From Datnioides undecimradiatus (taxonomy: Eukaryota > Chordata > Actinopteri > Lobotiformes > Datnioididae): 64,000 bases of DNA. Location of the stretch: positions 9,205,516 to 9,269,515 of the forward strand of contig WARS01000011.1 in the NCBI GenBank assembly GCA_008933995.1, written 5' to 3'. Under the pieces are notes generated by a model. That model made no database searches, was not told the DNA's origin, and was given only the letters and a program-made list of their open reading frames with translations. A program made the translations under genes and the position numbers. Of this stretch, positions 24,301 through 35,110 are shown in pieces (the stretch's first letter is position 1; the number at the start of each line of letters is the position of its first letter).

Positions 24301-27300
24301 GGACATTGCTAGCTTTGAGTTTGTAGGCAAAACCCAGGTAGCAAGTGGGAGGAAAATGCAGACAAATGCTGCCTTTACTTCCTGTGAGTCAGATGTCTCT
24401 TACTTGGCTTCTTCTCATCTAACTCAAGAAAAAAAAATAACCAGAGCATCTCCCATGTTAACTCTAATAGAGCATAAATGATTGATCTGTTTTTCGAGTC
24501 ACATAAAAATAGATTGATAAAATCAACAGAATCAAACACACAAGACAAATTTCACATAATTAACAGACAGATTTTGGTGTGGCGACTCCAAGTGCAGTGA
24601 TGAGAAATCAGAGTAGTGTTCTCCCATTGACTGCCCCGGTGAGCAGTTTAATGCTCTGTTTAAAATAATACCCAGGTTGCAGATTAAGTTTATAACCCTT
24701 GATTATGCTGTTCACAGGTGTTCTTGGGAGACACAGCACACCAAGAGCAGCAGCTATGAGTCTGAGCTGCATCTTACCCCCTGACAGCGTGGAGAAGCCG
24801 CAGTGAAGGGAAGGCGGTGCGTACATCCACTGTGCAATGCAGCAGGATGAGACGGGGCCCCACTCCTGGCGCTCCTCTCCCCCTTGGCCGCGAACGCTGG
24901 GATCACAGCACACTGCCGCTGAGGAAAAACTGAAGCCACTGCAGGAAGCAGCTCCTCCCGCTAACCGCCAGCCAGGTGCTTGGAAGCCCGTTTGCACCAC
25001 CCGAAGGGTTCACCAGTCCGCAAGTTTTGTCTGCCAACCTACATCATGATAGTATTAGTCACTGGTGCAGGTTCACGCTGGGACAAACACACAGATCATT
25101 CAACTTCAAAAGAGAAATGATTTTCAACAATGATATGAATGAAACTCTATTTTCTACAGCAACAAAAAACACAGTTTCCTGGGATATAAATAAAAAATTA
25201 ATGAGTAATAAGATAAATTAGTAAGTCATGGAAATAGAGAGAAAATATAGAGAGCATAATAAAACCTTTTCTGATGCAGAAGAGCTAAGATACAAGTCTC
25301 AGGAAGCTGCTGTAAAGTGTCATTTTAAAGGGAGACAGAAAGAAATCAGCTGTCCCCACTTGATCTTCTCTGCAAGGTGTTCCATAGATTGAGACCCTGA
25401 TGGCAAATTCTGTATCACCATTGCAGAAATATAATGTAATTATCTGTACCAGTATCCAGTTCTCTGTCTTTTTGCTGAACCTTCAAACCATAGACATCTG
25501 CATATATAAACTTATTATTTAGGTGTAAGACCACGATGAGGAGAGAGAAATTAAAGGAAAACCTAAATGAATAAATTGGAGAAACATTACTGCACGTAAG
25601 CTACAGGACAGTTCATATGCTGTGGTTTTTCTAAATGAGCCAAAATTTAATATACACTTCTGATTAACTCTACGTGCTTTAATTTTAACTACAGACAAGT
25701 ATATTTTAAAATATCTTAACTGTTTGTTACATTGAGTGCCAACAATAACTGGACTATATGTCAATAAGTACTGAAAACTACTCCGGCAGCTCATGAAACA
25801 AACACCTGACAAGACACTTTTGATGAGTGTTTTTTTCTCTTTAATTTATCACCCATCTTTTATCTATATCCTCCAAGCCAGTCAAACTATTTTCCTGCAG
25901 AAAATTCTGGCAGAGTGAAATAGAGCAATCAGTGAAATTCAACTGAAAAGGAAGCGGAATGACATTTTGTTAATTGATGTTAACCTCGGCCTCGAAATAA
26001 ATGCCAGAAAACACAAAAGCCAGTAATTATCTTCATGGTGAAGCATTGCCTCTGTAGAGCGTGGCAGGAAAACACACGGGAGGGCCTGTTCTTAATAACT
26101 TTGCATACTCTAATTTACAAATGGCATCTCCAAGATCAATTTTCAGTTTTTCAGATAATCTACAGGGGTTTGTTCTTCTGATTTGTTTAGTATGGGAGGA
26201 AGTAAAGGAAAATGAAAGAAAAGATTCTGAATCATCAGTTTGTGGATCGTGGTCGTCACTGGATGGAACTTTGTGTTCTTTCACAACAACAGTTACTGTC
26301 AATATACCAAGTAGTGACAGTACCTGCTTTAGTATGTTCAAAAAGATTAAATGCAAAAAGGAAACGTGACAAATGTACCGTCCACTGACTCTAATTCATT
26401 TTTGAAAATAACAATAAATTGCTCTTGTACACCTAAGTATTTCATTTATTATTATGACACTGGAATCTGAAATTATCTATAACTAGTGCCCCAAACACCG
26501 TCAACCTGCTTTGTAGAAACCAAGCGTGGGAAAGAGATCTATATTTAGCTGAGACATTATCTCCCTATCTGATATGTGAATGCCGGGTACCAAATTCCTC
26601 AGCTTCTCAAAATGCCACGTTCCCCTGTTGTCTGCCTTCAGCCAACCATTACCGCCATGCCCCGGCATTATTATCATGCTGCTGGAGTCTAGAAATCATG
26701 ACCTCTTCCTCATCAGCATTACATACTTGGCTCTTACAAAGACAAGATTCACAGGCAACAAGAATCAATTTCAGAATAAAGAAAGAGAAAATACCAAAGG
26801 ATTTTTGTGGCCCATTCGGCCATCAATCAACTCAATGAGCTGCTGCCTGAAGAGCTACTTCCCTGCTCCATTTATACAACAACATAAAGTCAATATTAAG
26901 CAGAGAGGATGTTTCTCACAGTAGATGGATCCACTGTTATTGCATGTTCCTGTTGGGTGTTCTAACAGTCCTTCAAATCCTTGTCCTCTGCTGCTGCTGA
27001 TGGTGATTTAAGGTTCAGCCTTTCTGAAAAAAAGAGGCAGGTTCAGGATGAGTGGATTCATCAGACACAACAATAAAAAGCACATAGTCATTTGTTTCAT
27101 CTCCAGGAAGATTTCAGGCTAATTATTTTCTCTTATAAAACACTGATCTTACAAACTCTTAACTCCATGGCCCACTTAGCAATACAGAATGTTAGTTGGG
27201 GCATAAAAAATGTATAATTTTGTCACTGGCCAGCAGTGGCTATTAGGAAAGATCCAGAGCAAATCTGGCTGAGATAGAGAGAGAGAGAGACAAGAACAGC

Positions 27301-30300
27301 AAAAGAAGATGCAGCAGGAATTTTATAAAACCCTGAAGGCAGCAGAGGCTGTATTTGACAAAAAGGATTCCTAAAAAAAGATCCTTGACCAGCCTTTAAA
27401 TAAATCAACACAAATACTTGAGATTAACAAAATATAGGACTCCTGTTATACCACGGATTTAACAGCATAAACAATATCTGTACTATTTCTGAGCCACTGC
27501 AGCAGCCTGTCAACAACACTATCTGAATGACACAATTTGTGGCTATGGAAATAAGCAATATTTTTACATAATTGAATCATACGGACAATTGATCTCAACA
27601 TAAATTTATGTCTTCATGGAAGGAGTATTTTCCTCAACGACATTTTAGAAAATGCACTTATTGCTTTCTTGCAGAGAGTTAGATAACAGGATCAATACTG
27701 TGAACAACAGTTTATCCATCCACTCAGCACTCACGAGCAGCGTCTCTGCTGGTTGCCTAGCAACCTGGCAGGGACAACAACAGTCAGGTAAATCACAGCA
27801 CCTGGCTGATCAACCAGAAACAGTCAAAAGCCTTGTCCTCCACATAAAAGCTTATGAACTCTTGTTGCAATGTTATTGGTGAAAATGTATTGAGAAAGTG
27901 TCAGTTGGTCCAGTCCGCAGTTGGTCCAACAACTAATTGATCATGAGGATGACATTTGTGTCTTTGTGTAGAGAAATGTCTAGATGGTGCTTGTGCTTGG
28001 CATTAATGTTCCTCAGAATAAACCGAAGGTGACATAAAAATATATCAATGTGTAGTTTGGTTGTGCAAATATCTGCAAGCATCAGCTGTACTCTGTGTTT
28101 TTAGTTCAAATTAGCAGTTGTTAGCTTAACACATTAAGTTAGCATAGTCGTTGTGCGCATGTGAGGATGCTGACGGTGGCAATTAGCTAAAAGCACCACT
28201 GTTCCTGGGTAGGCTGCAGTCTTACAAAGCTGCTAGCACGGTTGTAAACTCTTGAATGTATTACATTTTCTGCTTGTGTGCAGATTAGACAAAAGATACA
28301 ATGTGATAGTTAAGCGCTTTATGGCGTTCTTTTACCCTAATTTCGGTCTCTGTGCTAAATCTGGCTCATGATTCTCAATAGTCTTACTCAGTCAGATGTG
28401 CCAGTGCTGGAGGGTTTTAGTTGAACCCATTATCATTTCATTAAAAATTAGGAATTTAAATTAGATTACAATTCAAATACAATCTTCATGAAAAGAAAAA
28501 AAAGTGGCTGCTAACGTTTGTGGCCAGGTTAAAATTTGGGAAACCCACCATTTTTTTGCACGGACATTGCTAGCTTTGAGTTTGTAGGCAAAGCAGGTAG
28601 CAGAAGTGGGAGGAAAATGCAGACAGAAATGCTGCTTACTTCCTGTGAGTCAGATCTGTCTCTTACTTGACTTCTTCTCATCTAACTCAAGAAAAAAAGC
28701 AAACAAGAGCATCTCCCATGTTTAACTCTAATAGAGACATAAATGATTGATCCTGACACTCGAGTCACATAAAATAGATTGATAAAATCAAGAGAATCAA
28801 ACACACAAAGACAAATTTCACACTTAATTAACAGACAGATTTGGTGTAGCGACTCAGAGTGCACCCGGGTGATGAGAAATCAGTGAGTGTTCTCACAGTA
28901 GCTGCCCACATTGAGCAGTTTTAATGCTCTGTTTAAAAATAACCACCGGGTTTGCAGATTAAGTTTGCCAACCCCTTGATTATGCTGTTCCCCAGGTGTT
29001 CTTGGGAGACACAGCACACCAAGGTAGCAGCTATGAGTCTGAGCTGCATCTTACCCCCCTGACAGCAGTGGAGAAGCATGATGAAGGAAGGCGGTGTGCA
29101 TCCACTGTGTGCAGCAGGATGAGACGGGCCTCCGCAGCTCCTCTCCCCTTGGCCATGAGCGCTGGAGATCACAGCACACTGCCGCTGAGGCTTTAGGCTT
29201 GCAGAGGCAGCCCTCCCTCGCCGTGACCAGGTCTTGAAGGCCCGTTGCACCACCAGAAGGTTCATAATCCGCAAGTTTGTCTGCCAACTACATCATGATG
29301 ATGATGATCCACTGGTGCCAGGTTACACCCTGAGACAAACACAGATCATTCAACTTCAAAAGAGAAATGATTTTAACAATGATATAGATAAACTCTATTT
29401 CTACAGCAACCCAAAAAACACAGTTTACAGGATATAAATAAAAAAAATTAATGAGTAATAAGATAAATGCGTAAAGTCATGAAATGAGAGAGAAAATATA
29501 GAGAGCATAATAAAACCTTTTCTGATGCAGAAGAGCTAAGATACAAGATCTCAGGAAGGCTGCACAATAAAAGTGTGTTTTTAAGGAGACACTTGAAGAA
29601 AGTCAGCTGTCCCATGATCTTCTCTGCAAGATTGTTCCATAGATTGGAGACCCTGATGGCAAATTCTCTGTCACCATTGCAGAAATATAATGTAATTATC
29701 TGTACCAGTATCCAGTTCTCTGTCTTTTTGCTGAACCTTCAAACCATAGACATCTGCGCCCATATAAAACTTATTATTTAGGTGTAAGATTACGATGAGG
29801 AGAGAAATTAAAGGAAAACCCTAAAATGAATAAGTGGAGAAACATTACTACACATGCTTCACAGAGGACAGTTCATATGCTGTGGTTTTCACAAATAAAA
29901 CCATAATATACACTTCTGATTAACTCTCACGATGCTTTAATTTTAACTTTGAACCATTATATTTTTAAAAATATCTTAGCACAACATTGCATTGAGTGCC
30001 AACAATAACTGGACTATATGTCAATAAGTACTGAAAGCTGAAATAAACGGCTCATGGCGACAAACACCTGACAAGACACTTTTATTGAGTGTTTTTCTCT
30101 TTAATTTATCACCCATCTGTCTATGTCCCTCAAGCCAGTCGAAACTATTTTTCCTGCAGAAAATTCTAGCAGGAGTGAAATAAGAACTTAATCTGAGTGA
30201 AATTCAGCAGAAAAGGAGCGGACGGCATTTTGTTAATTGATGTTAACTTCGGCCTCAAGAAATAAATGTAGAAAACACAAAGCCAATAATTATCTTCATG

Positions 30301-33300
30301 GTGAAGCATTGCCTCTGTAGAGGCGTGGCAGAGAGAAAACACCTGCAGGGCGGCCTGTTCTTAATAACTGCATACTCTAATTTACACAAATGGCATATCT
30401 CCAAAAGATCAATTTTTCAGTTTTCAGATAATCTACAGGGTTTATGTTCTTCACAGTTTGTTTAGTATAGGAGGAAGTAAAAAGGAAAGTAAAAGAAAGA
30501 TTCTGAATCATCAGTTTGTGGATCATTAATTGGAAGTCACTGGATGGAACTTGTGTTCTTTCACAGCTTAACAGTTACTGTCAATATACAAGTATGGTGA
30601 CAGTATAGCTTTAGTATGTTCAAAGATTAAATGCAAAAAGGAAACGTGACAAATGTGCACCATCCACTGACTCTAATTCATTTTTGAAAATAACAATAAA
30701 TTGCTCTTGTACACCTAAGTATTTTCATTTATTATTGACACTGGAATGCAGAAATTATCTATAACGCTAATTACTAACACCGTCAACCTACTTTGTAGAA
30801 ACCAAGCGTGGGGAAAGAGATCTATATTTAGCTGAGACTTGTATCTCCTATCTGATATGTGAATATGGTGCAAATTCCTCAGCTTCTCAAATGCCACGTT
30901 CACATTACATCTGCCTTCAGCCAACCGTGCCGCCATGCCCGGCATTATTATCATGCTGGAGTCTAGAAATCATGACCTCTTCACTCATCAGCATTACGCC
31001 ATAGCTCTTACAAAAAGACAAGATTCACAGGCAACAAATCAATTTCAAGAATAAAAAAAGAAAATACAAGGATTTTTGTGGCCCGTTAGCCATCAATCAA
31101 TCAGCTCAATGAGCTGCTGCCACAGAAACTACTTCCTGCTCCATTTATACAACAACATAAAAGTCAATGATTCATGAGAGGATGTTTCTCACAGTAGATG
31201 GATCCATATTTATTGCATGTTCTGTTAGATTGTTCTTAAATGTGCAAAGAATCCTATAATTGTTTGTGTGTGCATCTGCCATTATAATATAACCCTGGAC
31301 AGATGTATTTTCCTCCAATGACAAGTATGAATAGTGATGAATAACCCTGTCCTGACGGACTCCTTTGCTTACACCCAAACACAAAACAGAGCCGGCTGAT
31401 GGCCTCACAAACAGAATTCTCCGGTAAATGAGAGCAGGACCCCTGAGAGAGAGCCGCTGGTTCTCTGACAAGCACAATGTGTTTCTGCTGGATGCAGGCA
31501 CTTTTCAAAATGTCAATTTAACATATAATCATGCATTTAATTGCTCTCAGTCTGGCAGTTGGGTTTCCAACTTTAAATCATTAAAAAAAAAAAGCTTTGA
31601 CAGATTTTTCAAAAATGCAATTAATGTATTTCCAGCCGTGCGAGCACCGACTCTAAACCTGAATTAAAACTGAGAACTCAGGAAAAGCAAATGAATTATG
31701 CTCTCAGTACAAAATGTGATAAACCTAAAACTGAAACTAATGTGCTTATCCATTTCAATTACGGTCCACTTATACTTGCATGTTTTCTGATTTATTTCAA
31801 GTGGAAGACTTCCGGCAGTGAAATCACGTATGCTGTTCCTGTGAAAAAAAAATACTACCTGATAACAAAGTTGTGAGAGTCAATCTCGGGTCCGCAGCTG
31901 CTGTTCAGCAGGATCCCAGAGTTTCCCACAATGGCACAGCGCCTGTGATGTTGGTTCTTCATGGGGGATACAGTTGGCAGGAGACGGTAGAGATTCTCTG
32001 AGATGTTTGTGGTGCTGTGGCGATCAAAAACATAGTGGATGATATCTCCCGGTTTTAGCGTGCCCTTCAGAATAGAGATGTCTCTCTCGGGATCAAGAAA
32101 TCTCAGAATATTCTTCCTGTAAGAAAAGAGAAAAACATGCTCCAGTTACGAAAGGCTAGAGTCAAAGGGTCGAGTGTGAAAATGTTCAGATAATTGTAGG
32201 GAGCGATGAGTCTACCTGATGAGATTGGAGAGGGTCTTGTTGAAGGTCCACTTGCTTGAAGAGAGCTTGGCAGTGTTATTGTAGCTCGGACCAAGACGAT
32301 TTATATCTCTGCTCAGTCTTGTCACAGCAGTTGGATCAACGCGTGCTGCAGCCTTTCTAAATGAGAATGAAAAGTCACTTTTAGTATGTATACAAATACA
32401 AATGCTTTTTACTTGTTTTTAAGAAACAAAAGAATAATATTTTTATGCTGCTTTATACTATAATTGCTCTGTATTGGACCGTTTTAGTTATGAACTAAAT
32501 ATCAATGTATACATCAAATATAAAACTTTGTTATACATTAACATAACAGTTTTTATTAATAAAATTAATTGCATCTCAACCACCTTCAACCAAATATTGA
32601 ATATTTACAAATGAATGCATCCGTAATGTTAATTTAGTCACAAAATGTATAATAAAAACACTCAAAGCAGTAATTTTCATAATAATGAGCCATTTTGACT
32701 TTGAATACATTTTGGCACCAATACGTTTCTGCTGTTAATTAATTATGAAGGATTTTTCTCTTGATTGAGTACTTTTCCGTAGAGGTAGTGCTACTTTCAC
32801 TGAAGTAAAAGATCTGAATACCGCTTTCTTCTTCTCCACCACAGTCTATGTGAACAAAATCAACTGCACTTGACTTGAGCTGAATGACACTTGGAAAGAT
32901 TTAAATGCAATAAAGTGACGGTATTTGAAATTCAGCATTTCATTTACGTTTATTCAGCTTTGAGCTTCTGGCAGATGTTTTTGTTTTGACATATAGCACC
33001 AGATTGATGGATATTTATAGCAGCTGGCGTTTATTCATTTATTTATTTTTTTGCTGTAGAAAGTAATGAGACACTCACTGTGAATGACTCACTGTGTTCA
33101 AGGCTGCAAAGGAATCAAATGACCAGCTCATACAGAGAGACCACTGAGCAGTAGAGGTCTACAGCTGGTGTATGTATGTGCGTGTGTGTGTGTGTGTATA
33201 AATATATATATATGCACACACAAATGAGTGTGTGTGTGTGTGTGTGTGGAGATAATTGGATTTCAAACCTGTGTGGTTTAGGGATGAGCCTCTGCAAGTT

Positions 33301-34379
33301 TGTCTTCTTTGAATGTCCATTATTTCTAGAAAAAAAGCAACGTAGATTGAATTATGAATCAGTCTGAAGCCTTGGCTGATAATGGGCGGATGCTTTGAAT
33401 CCTTCCTGTAATCATATCATGTAACAGTAATGCAGCCACTGTATTGAACACCAGGCGTACTGTACTGTCTATCTTTTAAGGCAGAATGAAGGTGAAAAGC
33501 ACATCAAGGTATTTTTAGAGCAAACCACTGTGGGCCCATTTGCTGATGTAACGAGGAGAAATGTGGCCTTAATGGAGCCCCATTATACTGAATGGAGGTT
33601 TTCTTTTCACAGGGATGTTGAATTCGCCAGCCAAGATGCATTTACAGTAAACTCACTGTGTGTGCATTCAGATTTTAAAGCGTCAGTCTATTTTGCAATC
33701 ATGACCTTGGTCACATCTGATAAAAGTCGTGACGAGCTGGCAGCAGCAGCTGTAAATGAAGGAGTTAAAAACTGAAACAGCAGAGTGCTGCTCTAACAGA
33801 CAGGTGATCCTGGTGGCTTTAAATATATAATTGTATTAAGCTGCATTTGTGCACAATTGGAATTGGTTCTGGTTCTTCTCCCGGGCGAATCACAAACCAA
33901 TATGACCTCATTACGATGTGAGCCACAGCCGGGTAATTGCATTCAAAACAAAATGTTCTTGCTGAAAGGGAAATGTGAGGAATCCAAAAGCTTCAGAGAG
34001 AAAACAAAAAAAGTCGTTTTTTTGCTATTAAGGTAACGCAGCATCTTTATTGATGAGATGATGATAATGAGAGGAGAGAGGAGAGGAGGATGCTGAACAC
34101 TGTCAGGGTCTGGTTGGTTTTTGCATGTGACAGAAGTATTTTTCATACTAAACTAATGTATTTTATTTCTAGCAGGTCAAATGCAAGTGGGGCATGTGTC
34201 CATTCGTGTGTGTGTGTCTTTGACTTGAGAGATTTCTGCTGCACTGCTCAACATTTCAAAGTGTGAAAAAGAAAAAGAAAAAAAAAGACAGAGGAAAGCT
34301 TCTTTTGTTTCCAATCTGTCTCCCCCTCCATCTCTCCCCTCTATCTGTCTGTCTCTCATACACATACACACACACTCGG

Positions 34380-34420
<41 letters not shown>

Positions 34421-34895
34421 TACACATACTCTCTTATAGTGTAAACGTATCCTATCCCGCATGCAGGCTGCTGCAAGACAAATAGCCTAATCCTTGGAGA
34501 CCCAGGCAGGCTGCTGTCGGAACAGCTGCTACTGCTGCACCCAAGTGTTACAAACGTGGAAACAAACCACACGCACACAAACACAGTCTCCACATTTAAC
34601 TCCAAACTTCAGTTCCATTCAAATGAACTCATTTATTTCACTCAGGCATTCTTCACCCATAACACCACCAGCACCACTTAATATATTCAAACCTGTGAGA
34701 AAAGCCGGGAGGAAATAAACCCGCTGGACAAGAAAACAATGGACTACACACACACATACACACACACTACATGGATAAATTACGGTGGGCTACTTACGCA
34801 GTTTCTTCTTCCACTTCTGCAATATCATCTATTATCAAAACCACAACCAGCAGCGTTACAAAGCCGAACAACAGCGTACGGAATACAAGCGGCAT
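21018..34895 (-). CDS. st8sia2: st8sia2, alpha-2,8-polysialyltransferase (five exons recognised)
   Basis: Exons on the minus strand: 34895-34798, 32356-32216, 32116-31859, one exon present twice in the assembly (29329-29055 and 25077-24778), and 21327-21018. The enzyme (GT29) is a Golgi type II protein that adds alpha-2,8-linked sialic acid, making polysialic acid on NCAM. Visible parts: a short cytosolic tail, one signal-anchor helix (residues about 5-23), an N-glycosylated stem (NNT, NKT), sialylmotif L ([20 protein letters not shown]), motif S ([18 protein letters not shown]), HYYD (motif III) and HTMPLE (motif VS). Phases join cleanly throughout if the duplicated exon has its expected 294 nt. 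The total is then about 366 aa, against 375 in human. The human short exon 2 was not located; exon 1 and the stem exon are phase-compatible without it. Both copies of the duplicated exon carry frameshifts, which I take as assembly error. Confidence 0.88.
21328..22703 (-). other. st8sia2: st8sia2 last intron, single-copy part
   Basis: No coding exon or recognisable element. Frames at 21259-21510, 21365-21619, 22181-22477 and 22474-22671 look like chance. Confidence 0.5.
22704..26973. repeat. 4.27-kb tandem block, unit 1 (probable assembly duplication)
   Basis: From CAAATCCTTTGTCCTCTGCT to about 26973. Long runs match unit 2 in the same order (for example 24181-24240 with 28441-28500), broken by clusters of 1-6-base insertions, deletions and changes. 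It contains one damaged copy of st8sia2 exon 5. The frames in it differ between units, showing that none is conserved coding sequence. Confidence 0.9.
24778..25077 (-). CDS. st8sia2: st8sia2 exon 5, first assembly copy, frameshifted
   Basis: 300 nt between CCCAG and GTAAGATG. The last part reads [17 protein letters not shown] in one frame, matching human [17 protein letters not shown]. The beginning has single-base losses in the codons for CNLA, and the middle has an extra A in a run of A, so the reading frame jumps several times. The exon should encode the region from CNLAPV to HAVRG between sialylmotifs L and S. Whether this copy or the one at 29055-29329 is nearer the truth cannot be settled here. 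Confidence 0.75.
26974..31240. repeat. 4.27-kb tandem block, unit 2 (probable assembly duplication)
   Basis: Starts again at CAAATCCTTGTCCTCTGCT. The last shared sequence is the segment holding GGATGTTTCTCACAGTAGAT (unit 1 about 26908, unit 2 about 31180) and a little beyond. The right end is approximate. Same orientation, with no target-site duplication or terminal repeat to suggest a mobile element. Confidence 0.88.
29055..29329 (-). CDS. st8sia2: st8sia2 exon 5, second assembly copy, frameshifted
   Basis: Between CTCAG and GTAAGATG. Fragments of the expected exon occur in shifting frames: the codons for CNLAPV at the start (with one extra G), QTN and QRAF in the middle, and TAF near the end. 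Its length is 275 nt against an expected 294, so it cannot be in frame. Relative to the other copy it lacks a G in GTAGGTTGG and a three-base block before the conserved [12 protein letters not shown] region, and has an extra G at the donor. It lies in the second unit of the 4.27-kb tandem block. Confidence 0.7.
31859..32116 (-). CDS. st8sia2: st8sia2 exon with sialylmotif L
   Basis: 258 nt, acceptor TTTTCTTACAG, donor ATCAG|GTAGTA. It encodes [20 protein letters not shown], then [12 protein letters not shown] and the donor-binding sialylmotif L with CAIVGNSG, ending FVIR. It is clean, with no frameshift, although the adjacent downstream exon is damaged. Confidence 0.92.
32216..32356 (-). CDS. 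st8sia2: st8sia2 stem exon
   Basis: 141 nt after CATTCTCATTTAG, with donor AG|GTAGAC. It encodes the lumenal stem, including sequons YNNT and FNKT and the family pattern [15 protein letters not shown] (human SSKWRHNQTLSLRIR). An alternative acceptor four bases further in would break the phase with exon 1. Confidence 0.85.
33170..33249. repeat. compound (TG)n/(TA)n/(TG)n microsatellite
   Basis: Two TG runs flank a TATATATATA core and a CACACACA stretch, so the array can fold back on itself. Confidence 0.9.
34355..34429. repeat. compound (CT)n(CA)n microsatellite
   Basis: CACACACTCGG, about 10 CT units, then about 11 CA units and imperfect CATACACATAC. Confidence 0.92.
34798..34895 (-). CDS. 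st8sia2: st8sia2 exon 1: start and signal anchor
   Basis: 98 nt from ATG (context CTCAGCCATGC) to donor GTAAGTAG. It reads [19 protein letters not shown] and on to AEVEEETA, which parallels the human start MQLQFRSWMLAALTLLVVF to EIEEEIG. The exon length matches the human exon as judged from protein alignment. Confidence 0.85.
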
Positions 34896-35110
34896 GGCTG
34901 AGGGACGGAGGAGGAGGAGGGGGGCTGCAGCCGGGTGTCCCTCCTTTCACCAAACACTGTGTTACATTAACCTTCTTGTGTTTTCCATTTATATATCGAC
35001 AATCCGCTCAGTCATCTCTACCATTGTTCTTCTCGCCGGAGTCGGGCGCGAGCTGCGGTCCTTCTTCTCTCCCCTCAGATGATGATGACTGCCTGGAGTC
35101 TGTCTCCCGA
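34896..35110 (-). promoter_or_regulatory. st8sia2: st8sia2 promoter and 5' UTR region
   Basis: GC-richer than its surroundings, with GGAGGAGGAGGAGG-type tracts and several CpGs just upstream of the start codon. The exact start site is not visible. The plus-strand frames 34739-35170 and 34771-35082 overlap exon 1 antisense and are not supported as genes. Confidence 0.45.

Larger units (their letters stand above)
32357..34797 (-). other. st8sia2: st8sia2 intron 1
   Basis: Contains two dinucleotide-rich tracts (33170-33249 and 34355-34429). The short human exon 2 (about 21 codons) should lie here if it exists in this fish; I did not find a convincing candidate. Frames at 33530-33775 and 34177-34605 have no support, and the latter is mostly repeat sequence. 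Confidence 0.5.

Noticed and set aside
24608-25000. 130-codon minus-strand frame as a separate gene
   Set aside because: It is pieces of st8sia2 exon 5 read through frameshifts, continuing into intron sequence after the donor.
22704-31240. Genuine recent tandem duplication of an st8sia2 exon
   Set aside because: Differences are mostly small indels that break both copies while all other exons are intact; assembly error explains this more simply. Kept as a testable alternative.
34177-34605. 142-codon minus-strand frame with Cys-Val and Arg-Glu runs
   Set aside because: The middle is the translated (CT)n(CA)n microsatellite; the rest has no recognisable family.
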